The notes below the pieces were generated by a model. The model ran no database searches. It had not been told where the DNA came from and saw only the letters and a list, made by a program, of their open reading frames with translations. The position numbers and the translations under genes were made by a program. From NCBI GenBank assembly GCA_963921935.1, contig OY998175.1, forward strand, positions 308,473,484 through 308,537,483: a stretch of DNA of 64,000 nucleotides, in the 5' to 3' direction. Shown here piece after piece: positions 10,464-20,797 of this stretch. The stretch's first letter is position 1. Each line of letters opens with the position of its first letter. This DNA comes from Galeruca laticollis. Lineage: Eukaryota > Arthropoda > Insecta > Coleoptera > Chrysomelidae.

Positions 10464-11930
10464 TTAAATAAAAAAATGAGTTCTACCTAGTTTTCTTCTG
10501 TCTTCTAGAGATAATATTTTGAATTCATTTCTAAGGTGAACACTCCTAACTACATTATAATCTGGACGAGTATAATGCTTTTTATAATAAAAGTATCTTA
10601 AAAATTTATTTTGAATTTTCTCCAACATGAAGAAAGTAGTCTGATACTCACCAAACCATATTTGAGCACCAAACTCTAATTTTGATCTTACTAGGGTATA
10701 ATAAAGAGTTTTTAGTGTATCTATATTTGTAAAATTGAAAGTTTGTCTTATTACAAAACCCAACAGATTGTTCGCAGACTTTGCTATATTTTTTATATAT
10801 TCAGTGAAAGACAACATGTGATCATATGTGATGCCTAAATCCCTTACCTTTGTACAGCGCACCAAAGTTTCCCCATCCATTTGGTATTCAAAAATAATAG
10901 GATCCTTCAAACGTGTTACAGATAGAGTGAAACATTTCTTCACATTAAAGTATAATTTATTTAGAGAACTCCATTCAAAAACACTATTTAAATCTCTTTG
11001 TAACAATATACAGTCCCGAACCGTCTGTATGCGTTTGAAAATTTTAAGATCATCAACGAACAAGAGACATTCTGAATATTTTAGAGCTGTTAGTAAATCG
11101 TTAATAAAGATTACAAATAAGAGAGGCCCCAAGTTGGAGCCTTGGGGAACCCATGAATAGGTTTCAAATTTACCAGAAGTGTTTCCATTATGTTTTACAA
11201 TCAAAAATCTATTTTGCAAATAACTCCCTATTAGTTTAATCACTTTGTCGGATAATCCAAGCCCATTCAATTTCGTCAATAACGCGTAATGATCAACCGT
11301 GTCGAATGCTGTACGGAAATCTGTATACACGGTATCTAATTGGGACTTACATTCTAAAGTTTCATATGTATAATTGGTGAAAATAAATAAGTTTGAGATG
11401 GTGGATTTATTGGCCATGAAACCGTGTTGCTGAGATACTATGTACTTTTCAACATATTGAAATAAACTTAAATAAATGATTTGCTCAAACAACTAGGATG
11501 GTGCACACATTATTGATATAGGCCTATAGTTTTCCACATTCATTTTATTACCAGATTTAAAAATAGGAGTTACTAAAAGCCGTCTTCCACATTGTTGGAA
11601 AGTTATAAGTAGAGATTATTAAATTAAATATATGTAGCAGTGGATGCACCAACCAATCACTACAAGCTTTAAGGACATAAGGTGGTATCCCATCCACGCC
11701 GGCTGCTTTTTTTGGTTTTAGTTTTCTCACTGCGGCTTTAAAATCTAATTCAGTAATGGAACTTATCACAAAAACATCATTAAGAAAAGTTTTTTCTGCT
11801 GTACAATTTAAATTATTAGATGCTTTTACCGATGAGTATACGGAAGAAAAAAAATCTGCGAATGCATCAGCAGTTTCTCCCTCCTTGACTTGTTCTCCGT
11901 TGTAAATGTAATTGCCAAAATTAGAATTAA
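10464..11930 (-). pseudogene. Reverse transcriptase of the CR1-like LINE, broken
   Basis: Minus-strand RT domain with KKAAGVDGIP, YRPISIM, DTVYTDFRTAFDTVDH, VPQGSNLGPLLF and the catalytic box LFVDDLKIF (FVDD in place of the usual FADD). A frameshift near 11580 separates the first RT block (11557-11930) from the main frame, and an in-frame TAG lies just before 11492. Downstream of 10464 the C-terminal region continues in decayed form to about 10220. The missing upstream half is at 16330-17430. Confidence 0.85.
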
Positions 11931-11943
11931 TTTTTCTTTTACT

Positions 11944-11987
<44 letters not shown>

Positions 11988-12098
11988 TATATCACTTTTC
12001 TTAGCAATCAAAACAAAGAGTTCTATAGGCTAATTTGTTGGCTCGGGAACAGTGTGTTCCTATTGGCGTGGTGAGGTCTTCTCCAGTGGGCTACCCCT

Positions 12099-14780
12099 TT
12101 AATCATTTTTCAGATCGGCTGGCCAGTTTCTTTCGAGTCTTCTGTCAATTTGCGGTTCTATTAGGGGATGGAGTAGAGGGTTGCTGTGCGATTCTAGTCT
12201 TTTGTGGTGCTTATTACTTTGTTCTGTAATTACATCCTGTATAAATGGTATTCTTAGGTCTTCGTGGAGTGTTAGATTTGACACGTACCAGGGTGCGTCA
12301 GTTATCATACGTAATATTTTAGACTGGCTTCTTTGAATTATGGTTATGTTCGACTTGCTCGAACATCCCCAGAGTTGTATACCGTACGTCCAGATTGGTT
12401 TGATGACAGCTTTGTACACGAGGATTTTGTTATCTAGGCTCAATTTCGATTTTCTGCCTATTAGCCAGTGTAGGTCTTTTATTCTTAGGTCAATTTGTTT
12501 CCGCTTCTTGAGTATGTGTTCTTTCCAGTTGAGTTTTGAGTCGAGGTGCACTCCTAGATATTTGGTGCTAGGGGATTGTGTAAGTTGGATGTTATTAAGT
12601 GTCACTGGAGGGCACTGTTCTTTTCTCAACGTGAAGGTCACTTGGACTGACTTTGTTTCATTCGTTTTGATCCGCCACTTATGTAACCAAGTTTGAATGT
12701 TATTTAGTTGTGCCTGAAGAATCGAAGACGCTGTAGCTGGGTTTTCGTGGGCTGCAAGGACGGCGGTATCGTCTGCAAAAGTTCCAGTGAATGTTTCATT
12801 GTTGGTTGGTAGATCTGCTGTATGTAGTACATACAACAGCGGTCCAAGAACACTGCCCTGCGGTACCCCGGATTTAATTGGAAAATTATTGGAAAGACTT
12901 TCATTCATTCTCGTTCGAAATTCTCTGTCGCTTAGGTAGGATCTCAATAATTTCAGGTAGGTGATGGGAAGATATTTATTTATTTTGAATACCAGACCTG
13001 TGTGCCAAACCTTGTCAAAGGCTTGACTAATATCCAAGAAGGCAGCTGTACAATACTGCTTGTTTTCCATTGCTGTATTTATGTTATGAACTATTCTATG
13101 AACCTGCTGCACCGTGGAGTGCTCTTTCCGAAAACCAAATTGGTGGTGAGGAATCCATTCTTCTGTTTCCGGATCTGAATTGATTTTTTGTAGCAGCAGT
13201 CTTTCAAGTATTTTTGATACCATTGGTAGCAAGCTTATTGGCCTGTATGAGGTTACTTCGTTTGGATTTTTGCCCTCTTTTGGGATTAAGATTATTTCAG
13301 CTGTTTTAAATAGCTTGGGCCAGTAGTTTAAGCGTAAGATGGCACTGAAGATAAGAGTAACGAGTATGATTCCTTTCTCTGGTAGTTCCTTTATCATCCT
13401 AGGAGTTATTTTGTCGAGTCCAGAGGCTTTTCGATTGTTTAAGTATTGGATTTCTTTTTGGACTTCATCTTTGGTTAGTGGTTTAATTGGTGGGATGTTT
13501 ACTGGAATGTTGATTAGGTTGCTTTCAATTTCAATATCTGGTGCGTCACTGTAGGGTGTAAATACTTGAGCTAGATGCTCAGCAAATAGCGCCGTTTTTT
13601 CATCGTCATTTCTGGCCCACTGTAGATTAGTTCCCTGCTCTTTTCTAATTGGGGGTACCTGGGTTTTAGGTTTTTTGGAATTTTTTATTGGTTTCCATAT
13701 TGAGTTGTCTTGTCGGTTTAGATTCGTTATATAATATGTAAATGATCTTTCTTGTTCCTCTTTGAGTTTAGATTTTAATTGGTTACTTAGTCTATTCAGT
13801 GTGGTCTTGTCCGATGGGGCATGGCTACGATGCCATTTTGCTTTTGCCTTCTTTTTTTGGGCTACTAGCTTTTTAATTTCCGCTGGGATGTAGTGAACTT
13901 TATTACCTGTATTAGTTGCAGGGGTCGCATTTTGTGCGGCCTCTTTGAGCATATAGTTTAAAGATGTTAGTGTTCCATCTATTTCGTCTGATGTTTTGAG
14001 ACTTACTTGGAGGCTGATATCCTCTTCTAGTTTGGCTCGGTATTTTTCCCAGTTAGTTCTACTGTTATGTAACCTTGGTGTTATCGTTTTGTAAACTATG
14101 AAACTACTGATTGTTGCTATAATCGGACAGTGGTCTGATGAGAGGTCATAGTTTGGCATGACGTCCATGTAAGCAGGGGAAATACCATTGGTAATAAATA
14201 GGTCCAGCAGGTCAGGTGTCTTATTTGGATCTGTTGGCCAATAAGTAGGGGTGCCAGTTGCCAGGGGGTGATAGTTGTTTTCATGTATTAAGTTTACTAA
14301 TTCTCTGCCTTTAGTAGTTGTGATACGAGATCCAAATAAGATATGTTTGCTGTTGAAGTCTCCCCCCGCAACGAATTTGTGGCCTAGAGTATCAAAGAAA
14401 TTCCTGTAGTCTTCCTTCTTCAAGTTGTAACGAGGAGGACAGTAGACTGCTGCAACTGTTAGCTCATATGACCTCATACTAACTTTTATAACTGTGGCTT
14501 GTAAACTATTTTGGGCGTATTTTGGTAGTTCAACATGTTTTATGGTGTTTTTTATCAAGATGGCCGATCCAGCATGGGCTGTATTGTCTGGGTGGTTTGA
14601 TGAATAAGTTGTGTATTGAGGTATCCTGAAGTGAGTTCGACTTGTGAAGTGGCTTTCACTTATTAATAGAATGTCTATTTCATTGTGATGAAGAAATAAC
14701 TCTACCTCGTTTTTATGTTGTGTAAGCCCATTGGCATTCCACTCTGCGATTTTAATGAAACTATTGAATTTTTGATACAA
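12099..14780 (-). CDS. Jockey ORF2: endonuclease and reverse transcriptase, about 893 aa, open
   Basis: This protein nicks the target and copies the element RNA. The N-terminal APE-type endonuclease shows IAEWNANGL, ISESHF, GGDFNSKH and SSDHCPI; the RT shows KASGLDKITP, YRPISLLP, FLDISQAFDKVWH, GVPQGSVLGP and the catalytic TFADDTAVLA. There is no RNase H, as expected for Jockey. The frame is uninterrupted, but no ATG lies near the start: the first codon counted here is TTG, and an in-frame stop lies only a few codons upstream. It overlaps the ORF1 stop (14761-14763) by about 20 bp, so translation probably depends on reinitiation or frameshifting. Confidence 0.9.
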   Translation of the reverse strand: MYQKFNSFIKIAEWNANGLTQHKNEVELFLHHNEIDILLISESHFTSRTHFRIPQYTTYSSNHPDNTAHAGSAILIKNTIKHVELPKYAQNSLQATVIKVSMRSYELTVAAVYCPPRYNLKKEDYRNFFDTLGHKFVAGGDFNSKHILFGSRITTTKGRELVNLIHENNYHPLATGTPTYWPTDPNKTPDLLDLFITNGISPAYMDVMPNYDLSSDHCPIIATISSFIVYKTITPRLHNSRTNWEKYRAKLEEDISLQVSLKTSDEIDGTLTSLNYMLKEAAQNATPATNTGNKVHYIPAEIKKLVAQKKKAKAKWHRSHAPSDKTTLNRLSNQLKSKLKEEQERSFTYYITNLNRQDNSIWKPIKNSKKPKTQVPPIRKEQGTNLQWARNDDEKTALFAEHLAQVFTPYSDAPDIEIESNLINIPVNIPPIKPLTKDEVQKEIQYLNNRKASGLDKITPRMIKELPEKGIILVTLIFSAILRLNYWPKLFKTAEIILIPKEGKNPNEVTSYRPISLLPMVSKILERLLLQKINSDPETEEWIPHHQFGFRKEHSTVQQVHRIVHNINTAMENKQYCTAAFLDISQAFDKVWHTGLVFKINKYLPITYLKLLRSYLSDREFRTRMNESLSNNFPIKSGVPQGSVLGPLLYVLHTADLPTNNETFTGTFADDTAVLAAHENPATASSILQAQLNNIQTWLHKWRIKTNETKSVQVTFTLRKEQCPPVTLNNIQLTQSPSTKYLGVHLDSKLNWKEHILKKRKQIDLRIKDLHWLIGRKSKLSLDNKILVYKAVIKPIWTYGIQLWGCSSKSNITIIQRSQSKILRMITDAPWYVSNLTLHEDLRIPFIQDVITEQSNKHHKRLESHSNPLLHPLIEPQIDRRLERNWPADLKND

Positions 14781-16165
14781 GCGTTGATAGCATGTTTAGA
14801 ACCATGCTGTTTTGTTGTAGTAGTTGTTGAAACATGTTTTTAAATTCCTCAAGAAATTTGTTCATTATGTCATTAATATTAAAATTTGTCTGTTGTTCAC
14901 TATCATTTCTTACTACGTTGGCATAGCTATTCTGTGGATGTATAGGATAGTGGTTTTGGGGCACTGGTTTCGTTGTTTGCAGAATAGGTCTAGTTGTAGT
15001 GTTATTTGCATTTTTTTGTATATTCATACGATTGTTGTCATTGTTTGGTTTAAATAGACTATGGTAGAATGCACATCCCTTATAGTTGGCTGGTTGGGCA
15101 CCATCACATAGAGCACATCTAGCAGGGCTATCTTTACTTTTTTTTGCAGGCTGTCGTACTATGTGCTCCACCACATTTGACACACGCAAATGGTCTGTTG
15201 CAGTATGACCTTGAGTGTCCGTACTGCTGGCATCTCATGCATTGTGTAATACCCTTTGTTGTTTTGGGCGGTTCTATTTGAATAGCTCTGTTTTGTAGAT
15301 TTGACAGCTTGTAGATATCTCTGTTGTTGTCTGCTGGTTCTAGATCGACGAAAAAGATATTCAGCGGTTCTTTTGTTATTCGGCTCTTACAATTCATTAC
15401 ATTTCTCACCTTGTGTCCATTTTTGGTTAGTTCTGATTTTATTTCTTCTATGTCCGTAGTATGATGTAATTGTTTAATGACAATTCTATAGGCACGCTCT
15501 TCTTTAGGTTGGTAAGTATGGTGTATTACGTCGTTGTCCCTCATGTGTTTTATTACCTTCCTATATGTATCTGGTGTGTCACAACATATCTTTACAGTAT
15601 TGTCGGCTAGGGATTTTGTGGTGTATTGTGTGCTTTCTGCTATTGTGCCCAGTTATATCATCTCCCCGTAGTTAATTACTCCGTATACGTATATTGGAGG
15701 TGGTTTTGGTGTTTTATTTTCATTTTCGTTGATTTTTGTGGCGTCTACTATCTCTTCCTGTGTTAAGGGGCTAAACTTGTTATTTGTTACTGTCTCTTGT
15801 GGTCTATTTGTTGCACTACCTTTTCTTCTCTTTGTGTTTTTAACTACTTGCCAATTATTTTTGTTGGAGCTATTATTTTGCTCGTACTCGTCGTAACCTG
15901 CGAATTCTTCTTCACTAGTTGATGACATTCTACAGTAGTTTTGGCTATGTGATGCTTGCTGTGGAGGGGATGGTTGGCTGACAGTATACTTGGGTTGTTG
16001 AATATGTCCATGTAATATTGGTTGAGGGTGAGTTTGAATTTGATGATATTGCGGTATTTGTGTATTGAAAGGTGGGACACCCTGTACAGTACTTCCATTG
16101 TTTTGAGGCATCAGTTGTTGGCTATAATTAAATCCCGGCCCATTAAAAGCTGGTAATGTGTTCAT
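14761..16165 (-). pseudogene. Jockey ORF1 (zinc-knuckle gag-like protein), one stop and one frameshift
   Basis: It starts at ATG 16165 (MNTLPAFNGPG). The first third is Pro/Gln rich, followed by an RNA-binding core and three zinc knuckles: CMRCQQYGHSRSYC, CVKCGGAHSTTAC and CALCDGAQPANYKGC. An in-frame TAA at 15653-15655 interrupts the frame, and an A run at about 15137-15144 has one extra base that shifts frame between the second and third knuckles. Both lesions are single-base changes, so the copy is not very old. Confidence 0.87.
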
Positions 16166-16329
16166 TTTTTTTGTCTCTTTTATTTACTAATGAGTTGTCC
16201 AGTTTTTATCATTAGCTGATAAGAAATTAATTTTGTTTTGTGATTCACTTTTTTTTGTCGAAGCACTATTGATAACCGGAGCGATACACGTCTTTATGCT
16301 ACGAAATTCAAATGAATACTCCTTTTACT

Positions 16330-17430
16330 ATTTATGTGATTCCAAAATCTATTGATATTTGTAATTAAGTTTCTTTCAATATTTCTTATATGTTTACGTT
16401 CTTCTGACTTAATTAAACTATTCACCTTATTTCTCAAATTCTTATATCTTTGGCATATGGAGGGTAGAACTAAGGAGGACCAACTCAGTGTATGAAAAAG
16501 TGTCCGCTAACAGGGAGCAAATTAAGGTGGCGCCACAGTAGCAAGTGGAAAGATTTTAAAAACAGCGCCATAAATTATTAGAGTAGGATAGGGATCGAGA
16601 ACGAACTCGGTATTATATAATTATATAAGTTATATATGATATATATATTTATGATATTGATTCAATTATTATAAAAAATGAATAATTGTTTTATATTTCT
16701 TAACTTCAGTATTGTAAAACAATAAATAAAAATTTGTTATACGTACTGTTGGTCGAAAAAAAGACAGAGGTTGAGACGCATCAGTTGCTTTATTTTTTAA
16801 TTTTCGCCCACTTGGACAACTTTTCACTGAACAAAGCTTTCCCATTGTTTCTATTTTGTTTCCTCTTTGAATTTACAACAACAAATTCGTAATAATAATA
16901 ATAAAAAATGTTCACTATCCACGTTAGTTCAGCAGTTTTATAGGTTCTATTTACTAATCAACACTTGACTACGTAAAACTCAGCGCACTTCACTCCGTTT
17001 ACAACTGCTAATTTCATGTCGTTTCCACTTGCTACGCTAGCGTTATTGTGGTCGGTTATTGAACTGTAATTTGCTGCTTACAGCTGGACACTTTTTCAAC
17101 TTGTCCCCTATACAAGACGGTACTCCTTAGTTCTACCCTCCATACTTTGGCAGTAATAAGCAGACACTGATCTCAACCTTCTAACCCTACATTTTTCTTT
17201 AAGCAAATCCCTAATTTCGTTGGTAAACCAAACCGGAAACTTATTTACCGTTCCATTACCAGAAAATTTAGGAAAACACATTCGTTCAAAATTTCATTCG
17301 AAATTTTATAAAATTCGTGTATTATTTCACTCAATACAAAATACGCGCCTTCGATTGGTTTAAATATGAGGATTGATATCTGAAAATACCATGTTTTCGA
17401 TTTTGTATTTCGGCACATGATTGGATACAT
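16330..17430 (-). pseudogene. Upstream coding part of the CR1-like LINE, carrying a MITE
   Basis: Minus-strand reading gives the endonuclease-RT linker: HEFYKISNEILNECVF, then (after a small frame change) PVWFTNEIRDLLKEK, RRLRSVSAYYCQ and RYKNLRNKVNSLIKSEERKH. The PxWFxxEl...lixxK pattern is typical just ahead of RT in CR1-like LINEs. The frame runs from 17152 straight into 16447 only when the MITE and one 8-bp repeat copy are removed. It continues into the RT at 11930 across the Jockey insertion. Confidence 0.8.
16456..17144. mobile_element. 689-bp non-autonomous DNA transposon (MITE), 22-bp TIRs, 8-bp TSD
   Basis: The ends are perfect 22-bp inverted repeats beginning TATGGAGGGTAGAACTAAGG. 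The flanks are 8-bp direct repeats CTTTGGCA at 16448-16455 and 17145-17152. A subterminal GAAAAAGTGTCC is also inverted, and a CCACTTGC-type motif occurs inside in both orientations. There is no coding capacity. An 8-bp duplication fits hAT, P or Merlin elements, but the termini do not clearly match any of these. Confidence 0.9.
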
Positions 17431-17460
17431 GCAATTTTCCTATCTGTGTGTTTCGCGTTG

Positions 17461-18670
17461 TCATAATAGTTGTTTTATTCGATATTAAAAATCTAGTGAC
17501 TGACAGAAAATGTCAAATTAATAAAGAAACGTCAGAATTATTGTATCAAGATAGTTATTTGTAAAACAAGTGTCACAATGACTCGTTTTGTAGTACAAGT
17601 GAAGTTTCCACAACGAACCGCGAAGCGGTGAGTAGTGCAAATCACGAGTACTACAGAAAGTCATTGTGGCACAAGTTTTACACAATATTTGTTATAATTC
17701 GCATTCATTTAATTATTTAAATAAAATAGAATTTCATATAATCCCTGTTTTTAAACTAGGAGGAGTGGTTTGAATTTAAGTTGGCAATTCTGTAGATTCC
17801 TAATTGTTCAGATCACAGATGGTTTTATTCAGCACTTCTGACTATTGACATATTATAGTTTTAAGCAAAAAGAAGATGATTATTTGTTTTAAAAAAAATC
17901 TTCTTCGTATATGCTCTTGCGATCTATTTATATTATATCATGATCAGAATTATTTCTGTAATACATCTTCACATAGATATCTGGTAATTTATCCCAAAAA
18001 TCGAACGTTTTATATACCTATATAGGTATTGATCCTATACAATATAAAAATAAACAATTGACAAATCATTGATAAATAAACGTTAGTGTACTTTATTCAT
18101 TAATATTCTTAATATATAAATTATTCTAATTTACCTTTAATATAATAATTTGCTAGCTAGAACAACGCTAGACTATTTTATTTATAATTTGTTTCAAGGT
18201 TAAAGTCAAATGTCAAATAAAAATATAACTAAATACAATAACCAACTGTACACTAAAAATTACTATAAGAGCGTTCAAAGAGCTTCATTGTGACACTGTA
18301 AACAATGTTATTGTTGACGCCATAGGTAGACGTCTTCTTTTAATTGGTGTAATTTTATTAACGTCACACTGATTAGTCTACCAATAATGTATAGATGAAA
18401 AGTACGTCGATGTTGATTTCTGTTTATTTAATTTCATAGAATAAGTTTTTGTTTCAATGATATAAAAGAAATTGCTTAACTGTCACTGTCAATAATAATA
18501 AAATAATTCTTTTCTTTCAAAAAATCGTAAATGTTCTTTTAACAATATAAAAAGAAACTATAGAATACAAGGAGTTAAAATTAACAAAAGACATTTTAAT
18601 ACAGTCCAACAAAACGATTCGAAGTCAGAAACAGTTATAATGAAGTCTCTATTAAGCGCGAATTATAAAA
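17461..18670. other. AT-rich region without a recognisable gene
   Basis: Apart from the hairpin at 17561-17681, this stretch is AT-rich with scattered stops in all frames. No tail, TIR or conserved protein block was seen. Confidence 0.5.
17561..17681. repeat. Imperfect foldback hairpin with CG-containing loop
   Basis: The left arm begins GTAAAACAAGTGTCACAATG and the right arm ends with its near complement (CATTGTGGCACAAGTTTTAC). TGTAGTAC also pairs across the centre. The centre carries CGAACCGCGAAGCGGT, itself a small hairpin. The total is about 121 bp. Confidence 0.8.
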
Positions 18671-18841
18671 ATGAATTTTAAAAACCGTTTTGGTATGTTT
18701 GATCTAAAAGAGATTCAAAAGAAAGTAAAAGAACAAATGTCGCAAAATACCGTGCGATCTAAAAAGTACGCGTGGAAACAATTCATGGAATTTTGCAACG
18801 AACGTCATCATAGCCCAATTATAATTATTTTCGTGAATTAA
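18671..18841 (+). CDS. Short ORF resembling the N-terminal core-binding region of a tyrosine recombinase
   Basis: A 56-residue ORF has the pattern QNTVRSKKYAWKQFMEFCNE, like the SAM-like core-binding helix of tyrosine recombinases in Crypton/DIRS-type elements (T...Y...W..F..FC). There is no catalytic domain downstream; the foldback at 18864 follows directly. The local reading frame is rich in Lys, Gln and Phe. It may be a fragment of a Crypton-like protein or a chance ORF; the similarity is judged by eye only. Confidence 0.35.
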   Translation: MNFKNRFGMFDLKEIQKKVKEQMSQNTVRSKKYAWKQFMEFCNERHHSPIIIIFVN

Positions 18842-18863
18842 TCTTGACAAATACAACTCGTGT

Positions 18864-19015
18864 AATTGATGATTATCGAAAATTTCTTCTCTTTTTCGAA
18901 ACAAATTGTTGTTTAAGGAAACCACATTCGCGCTGACGCGCTCGTGCGGTTTCCAAACAACAATTTGTTTCTCAAAATCGAAGAAATTTGTATTTCGATA
19001 ATCATCATTACAATT
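18864..19015. repeat. 152-bp imperfect palindrome with CpG-rich centre
   Basis: AATTGATGATTATCGAAAAT at the left pairs with the complement of TATTTCGATAATCATCATTA at the right. AACAAATTGTTGTTT and GGAAACC also pair. The centre is GCGCTGACGCGCTCGTGCGG. The arms are about 70 bp with a few mismatches and small gaps. Confidence 0.85.
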
Positions 19016-19189
19016 GTTGTATTACTATTGACAATCTCCTTCAGATACGGAAATAAATTTTTACAATAAATTACCGCTACGAATAAAAACTCTAATATCC
19101 TCCAATATATTCAAAAAATAAATTGAAAACTTTTTGTGGGCATTGGCCATATAGCATTATTGATTTGTTACATGCCAATATGGACGTTA

Positions 19190-20145
19190 AATAACCTATT
19201 ATCTATTATTTTTCAGAAAAATTATATTTTAAATGTTTTTGCCGTCATTTCTGAAAGGAACATGCGTTGTAGCTAATTTCGGAATATCCCGAAAACATCG
19301 AAACCACTAGTTTATTATAATGAAATATCAAACCAAACCCAATAAATAACATGAATAAAAACAAACCAATGAAAATTTAAAAACTAAAAAATCTCCATCT
19401 CTAATTTCTCATCTACGAATTGAAGTACTTATCGAATGCGTATTCAATAATTGTTTTTGTATTGAAGTATTTGAATAGAGAAAGAAATTACCAACGATAA
19501 GCTGCGACATCAACGTAGAAATAAATATAATTTAATAACTCATACAATTTTCTTTATATTATTGTTATATATTCAACAATCACTTACCTTTGGCCATACC
19601 GCTTTATCAAACCACTCGTTGAGCGCTGAAACAAAAATATAACCTCAAGTATTCATTTTAACATTGTTGCGACTTATTTTCAGAAAGGAGAAACAAAATT
19701 TCGGAAAAAGTCAAGAGTAATATATTCTTACATCTTCAGAGACGAAATTATCCTGTCTGAAAAATATGATGTGGAATAGAAAATTTTCCTTTGCCTGTCT
19801 CATCTTATACATGATTTCTACTTTGAGTTTTTATCCTTGAAAATTTTATTTGAAATAAACCTAGCAATTAAGGGAAATATTAAAATGGCAGTGTTTATTC
19901 TCCCTTTTCTTGAAAAATGTGACATATTTTAATTTATCATTATGTTTCCAAAAAATAAAGTTGTAGAAATTAGAATATCATATGTTTCATACGGACTGCT
20001 ATTTTAATATACTAAGTCTGATAAAATATCCAATACCAAGGAACACAACAACAAGTTTAAAAACGACAACGAAAAACATGGTAACTTAAAGAAAATTATT
20101 ATTCCTATAATAAATAATAAAGAAGCTAGACCATTCAGAAGCTAT
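19190..20145 (-). repeat. Diverged repeat, copy 1 of a pair (other copy at 30420-33265)
   Basis: Long collinear similarity runs from TTTAAATGTTTTTGCCGTC near 19226 to CCTATAATAAAT near 20110, in the same orientation as 30420-30675 plus 32505-33265. Conserved blocks include CTTATACATGATTTCTACTT and TTATGTTTCCAAAAAATAAA. On the minus strand, several splice-site-like boundaries are shared. It may be a duplicated piece of a host gene or an old mobile element; no TIR or tail was found. Confidence 0.75.
19588..19625 (-). other. Candidate 38-bp micro-exon
   Basis: On the minus strand a segment is bounded by GTTTCAG and AAG|GTAAGT, both good splice consensus. One frame reads LNEWFDKAVWPK. The equivalent place in copy 2 (about 32650-32720) keeps both splice sites but has an insertion of roughly 60 bp and a stop in that frame. 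The phase would fit an upstream exon ending with one extra base, such as 38599-38617. No known protein is recognised. Confidence 0.3.
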
Positions 20146-20797
20146 GGATAATGCGGTAGACGATAGCAGACATCTACAATCGGTGATAAGACACAGGAAG
20201 TCCCCAAGGATCGCCAGTCCATCGGCATTGTATTTATTTTTTATATACAATGACTCTCAAAAGTCCCCTCCCACTCCTCTTTTCTTTTGAACGGTGCTAC
20301 TTAGACTGATGAAATTTGGAACGTGACAATTCACTATTGTAAGCTTCTCTAGTAGTGGTAACAGGTGACGTAATAGGCGTCGGTGATGTCACCTGGCAAC
20401 TGAAACGATTAATATTAAATGGGACCTTATGGCAAGTGACACCTCGTTTGAAATGTATTCAGAATACATATTCAATCATACTAATTTCTTATGGAATTAC
20501 AGTGTTTTTGATGGTTAAAATAAATAAACGCTAAATTTGAGTTTCGCTTTTAATTAATAAAGATTCAAAAGTCCGCTTATGGTTAATAGTAAAAAAAGGT
20601 GAAGTATTTCAATTGACTTTTTTACATGCGTTAATATCTTGAATTTTTAGTTTAATTATTGTTTAACGAAACGTTTAGTATCTACATATAGAAAATAGTA
20701 CGTGTTCTAACTGACAAAGTAACAACTATCTTAATTATTGGTCACTTCTTCCCCAGTTCAAGTAGCGTCTACTTGTGCGGTCAGTCATGGTAGAGTA

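Larger units (their letters stand above)
11944..16321 (-). mobile_element. Full-length Jockey-clade LINE with poly(A) tail and 8-bp target duplication
   Basis: The element runs on the minus strand from 16321 to a long poly(A) tail (T run at 11945-11985 on the plus strand). It is flanked by CTTTTACT at 11936-11943 and 16322-16329. ORF1 has three zinc knuckles and ORF2 has endonuclease and RT without RNase H, which is the Jockey arrangement. The 4.38-kb length and intact 5' leader suggest a full-length insertion. ORF1 has one stop and one frameshift; ORF2 is open throughout. Confidence 0.92.
10011..17460 (-). mobile_element. CR1-like LINE on the minus strand, split by Jockey and MITE insertions
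   Basis: Its own sequence occupies 10011-11943, 16322-16455 and 17145 to about 17460. Read on the minus strand, the 3' end is an (AAAT)n tail next to a conserved AGACCGCAAGGTCT stretch (10011-10060). The reverse transcriptase has no RNase H and ends in a basic C-terminal region, as in CR1-like LINEs. Target duplications of both inserts (CTTTTACT and CTTTGGCA) fall inside its coding sequence, and removing the inserts restores the frame. It is truncated at its 5' end within the endonuclease-RT linker near 17460. Confidence 0.8.

Noticed and set aside
12035..13554. Plus-strand ORFs of 64-118 codons over the Jockey ORF2
   Set aside because: They are antisense to a 893-codon coding frame, have no family motifs and differ from any known protein pattern.
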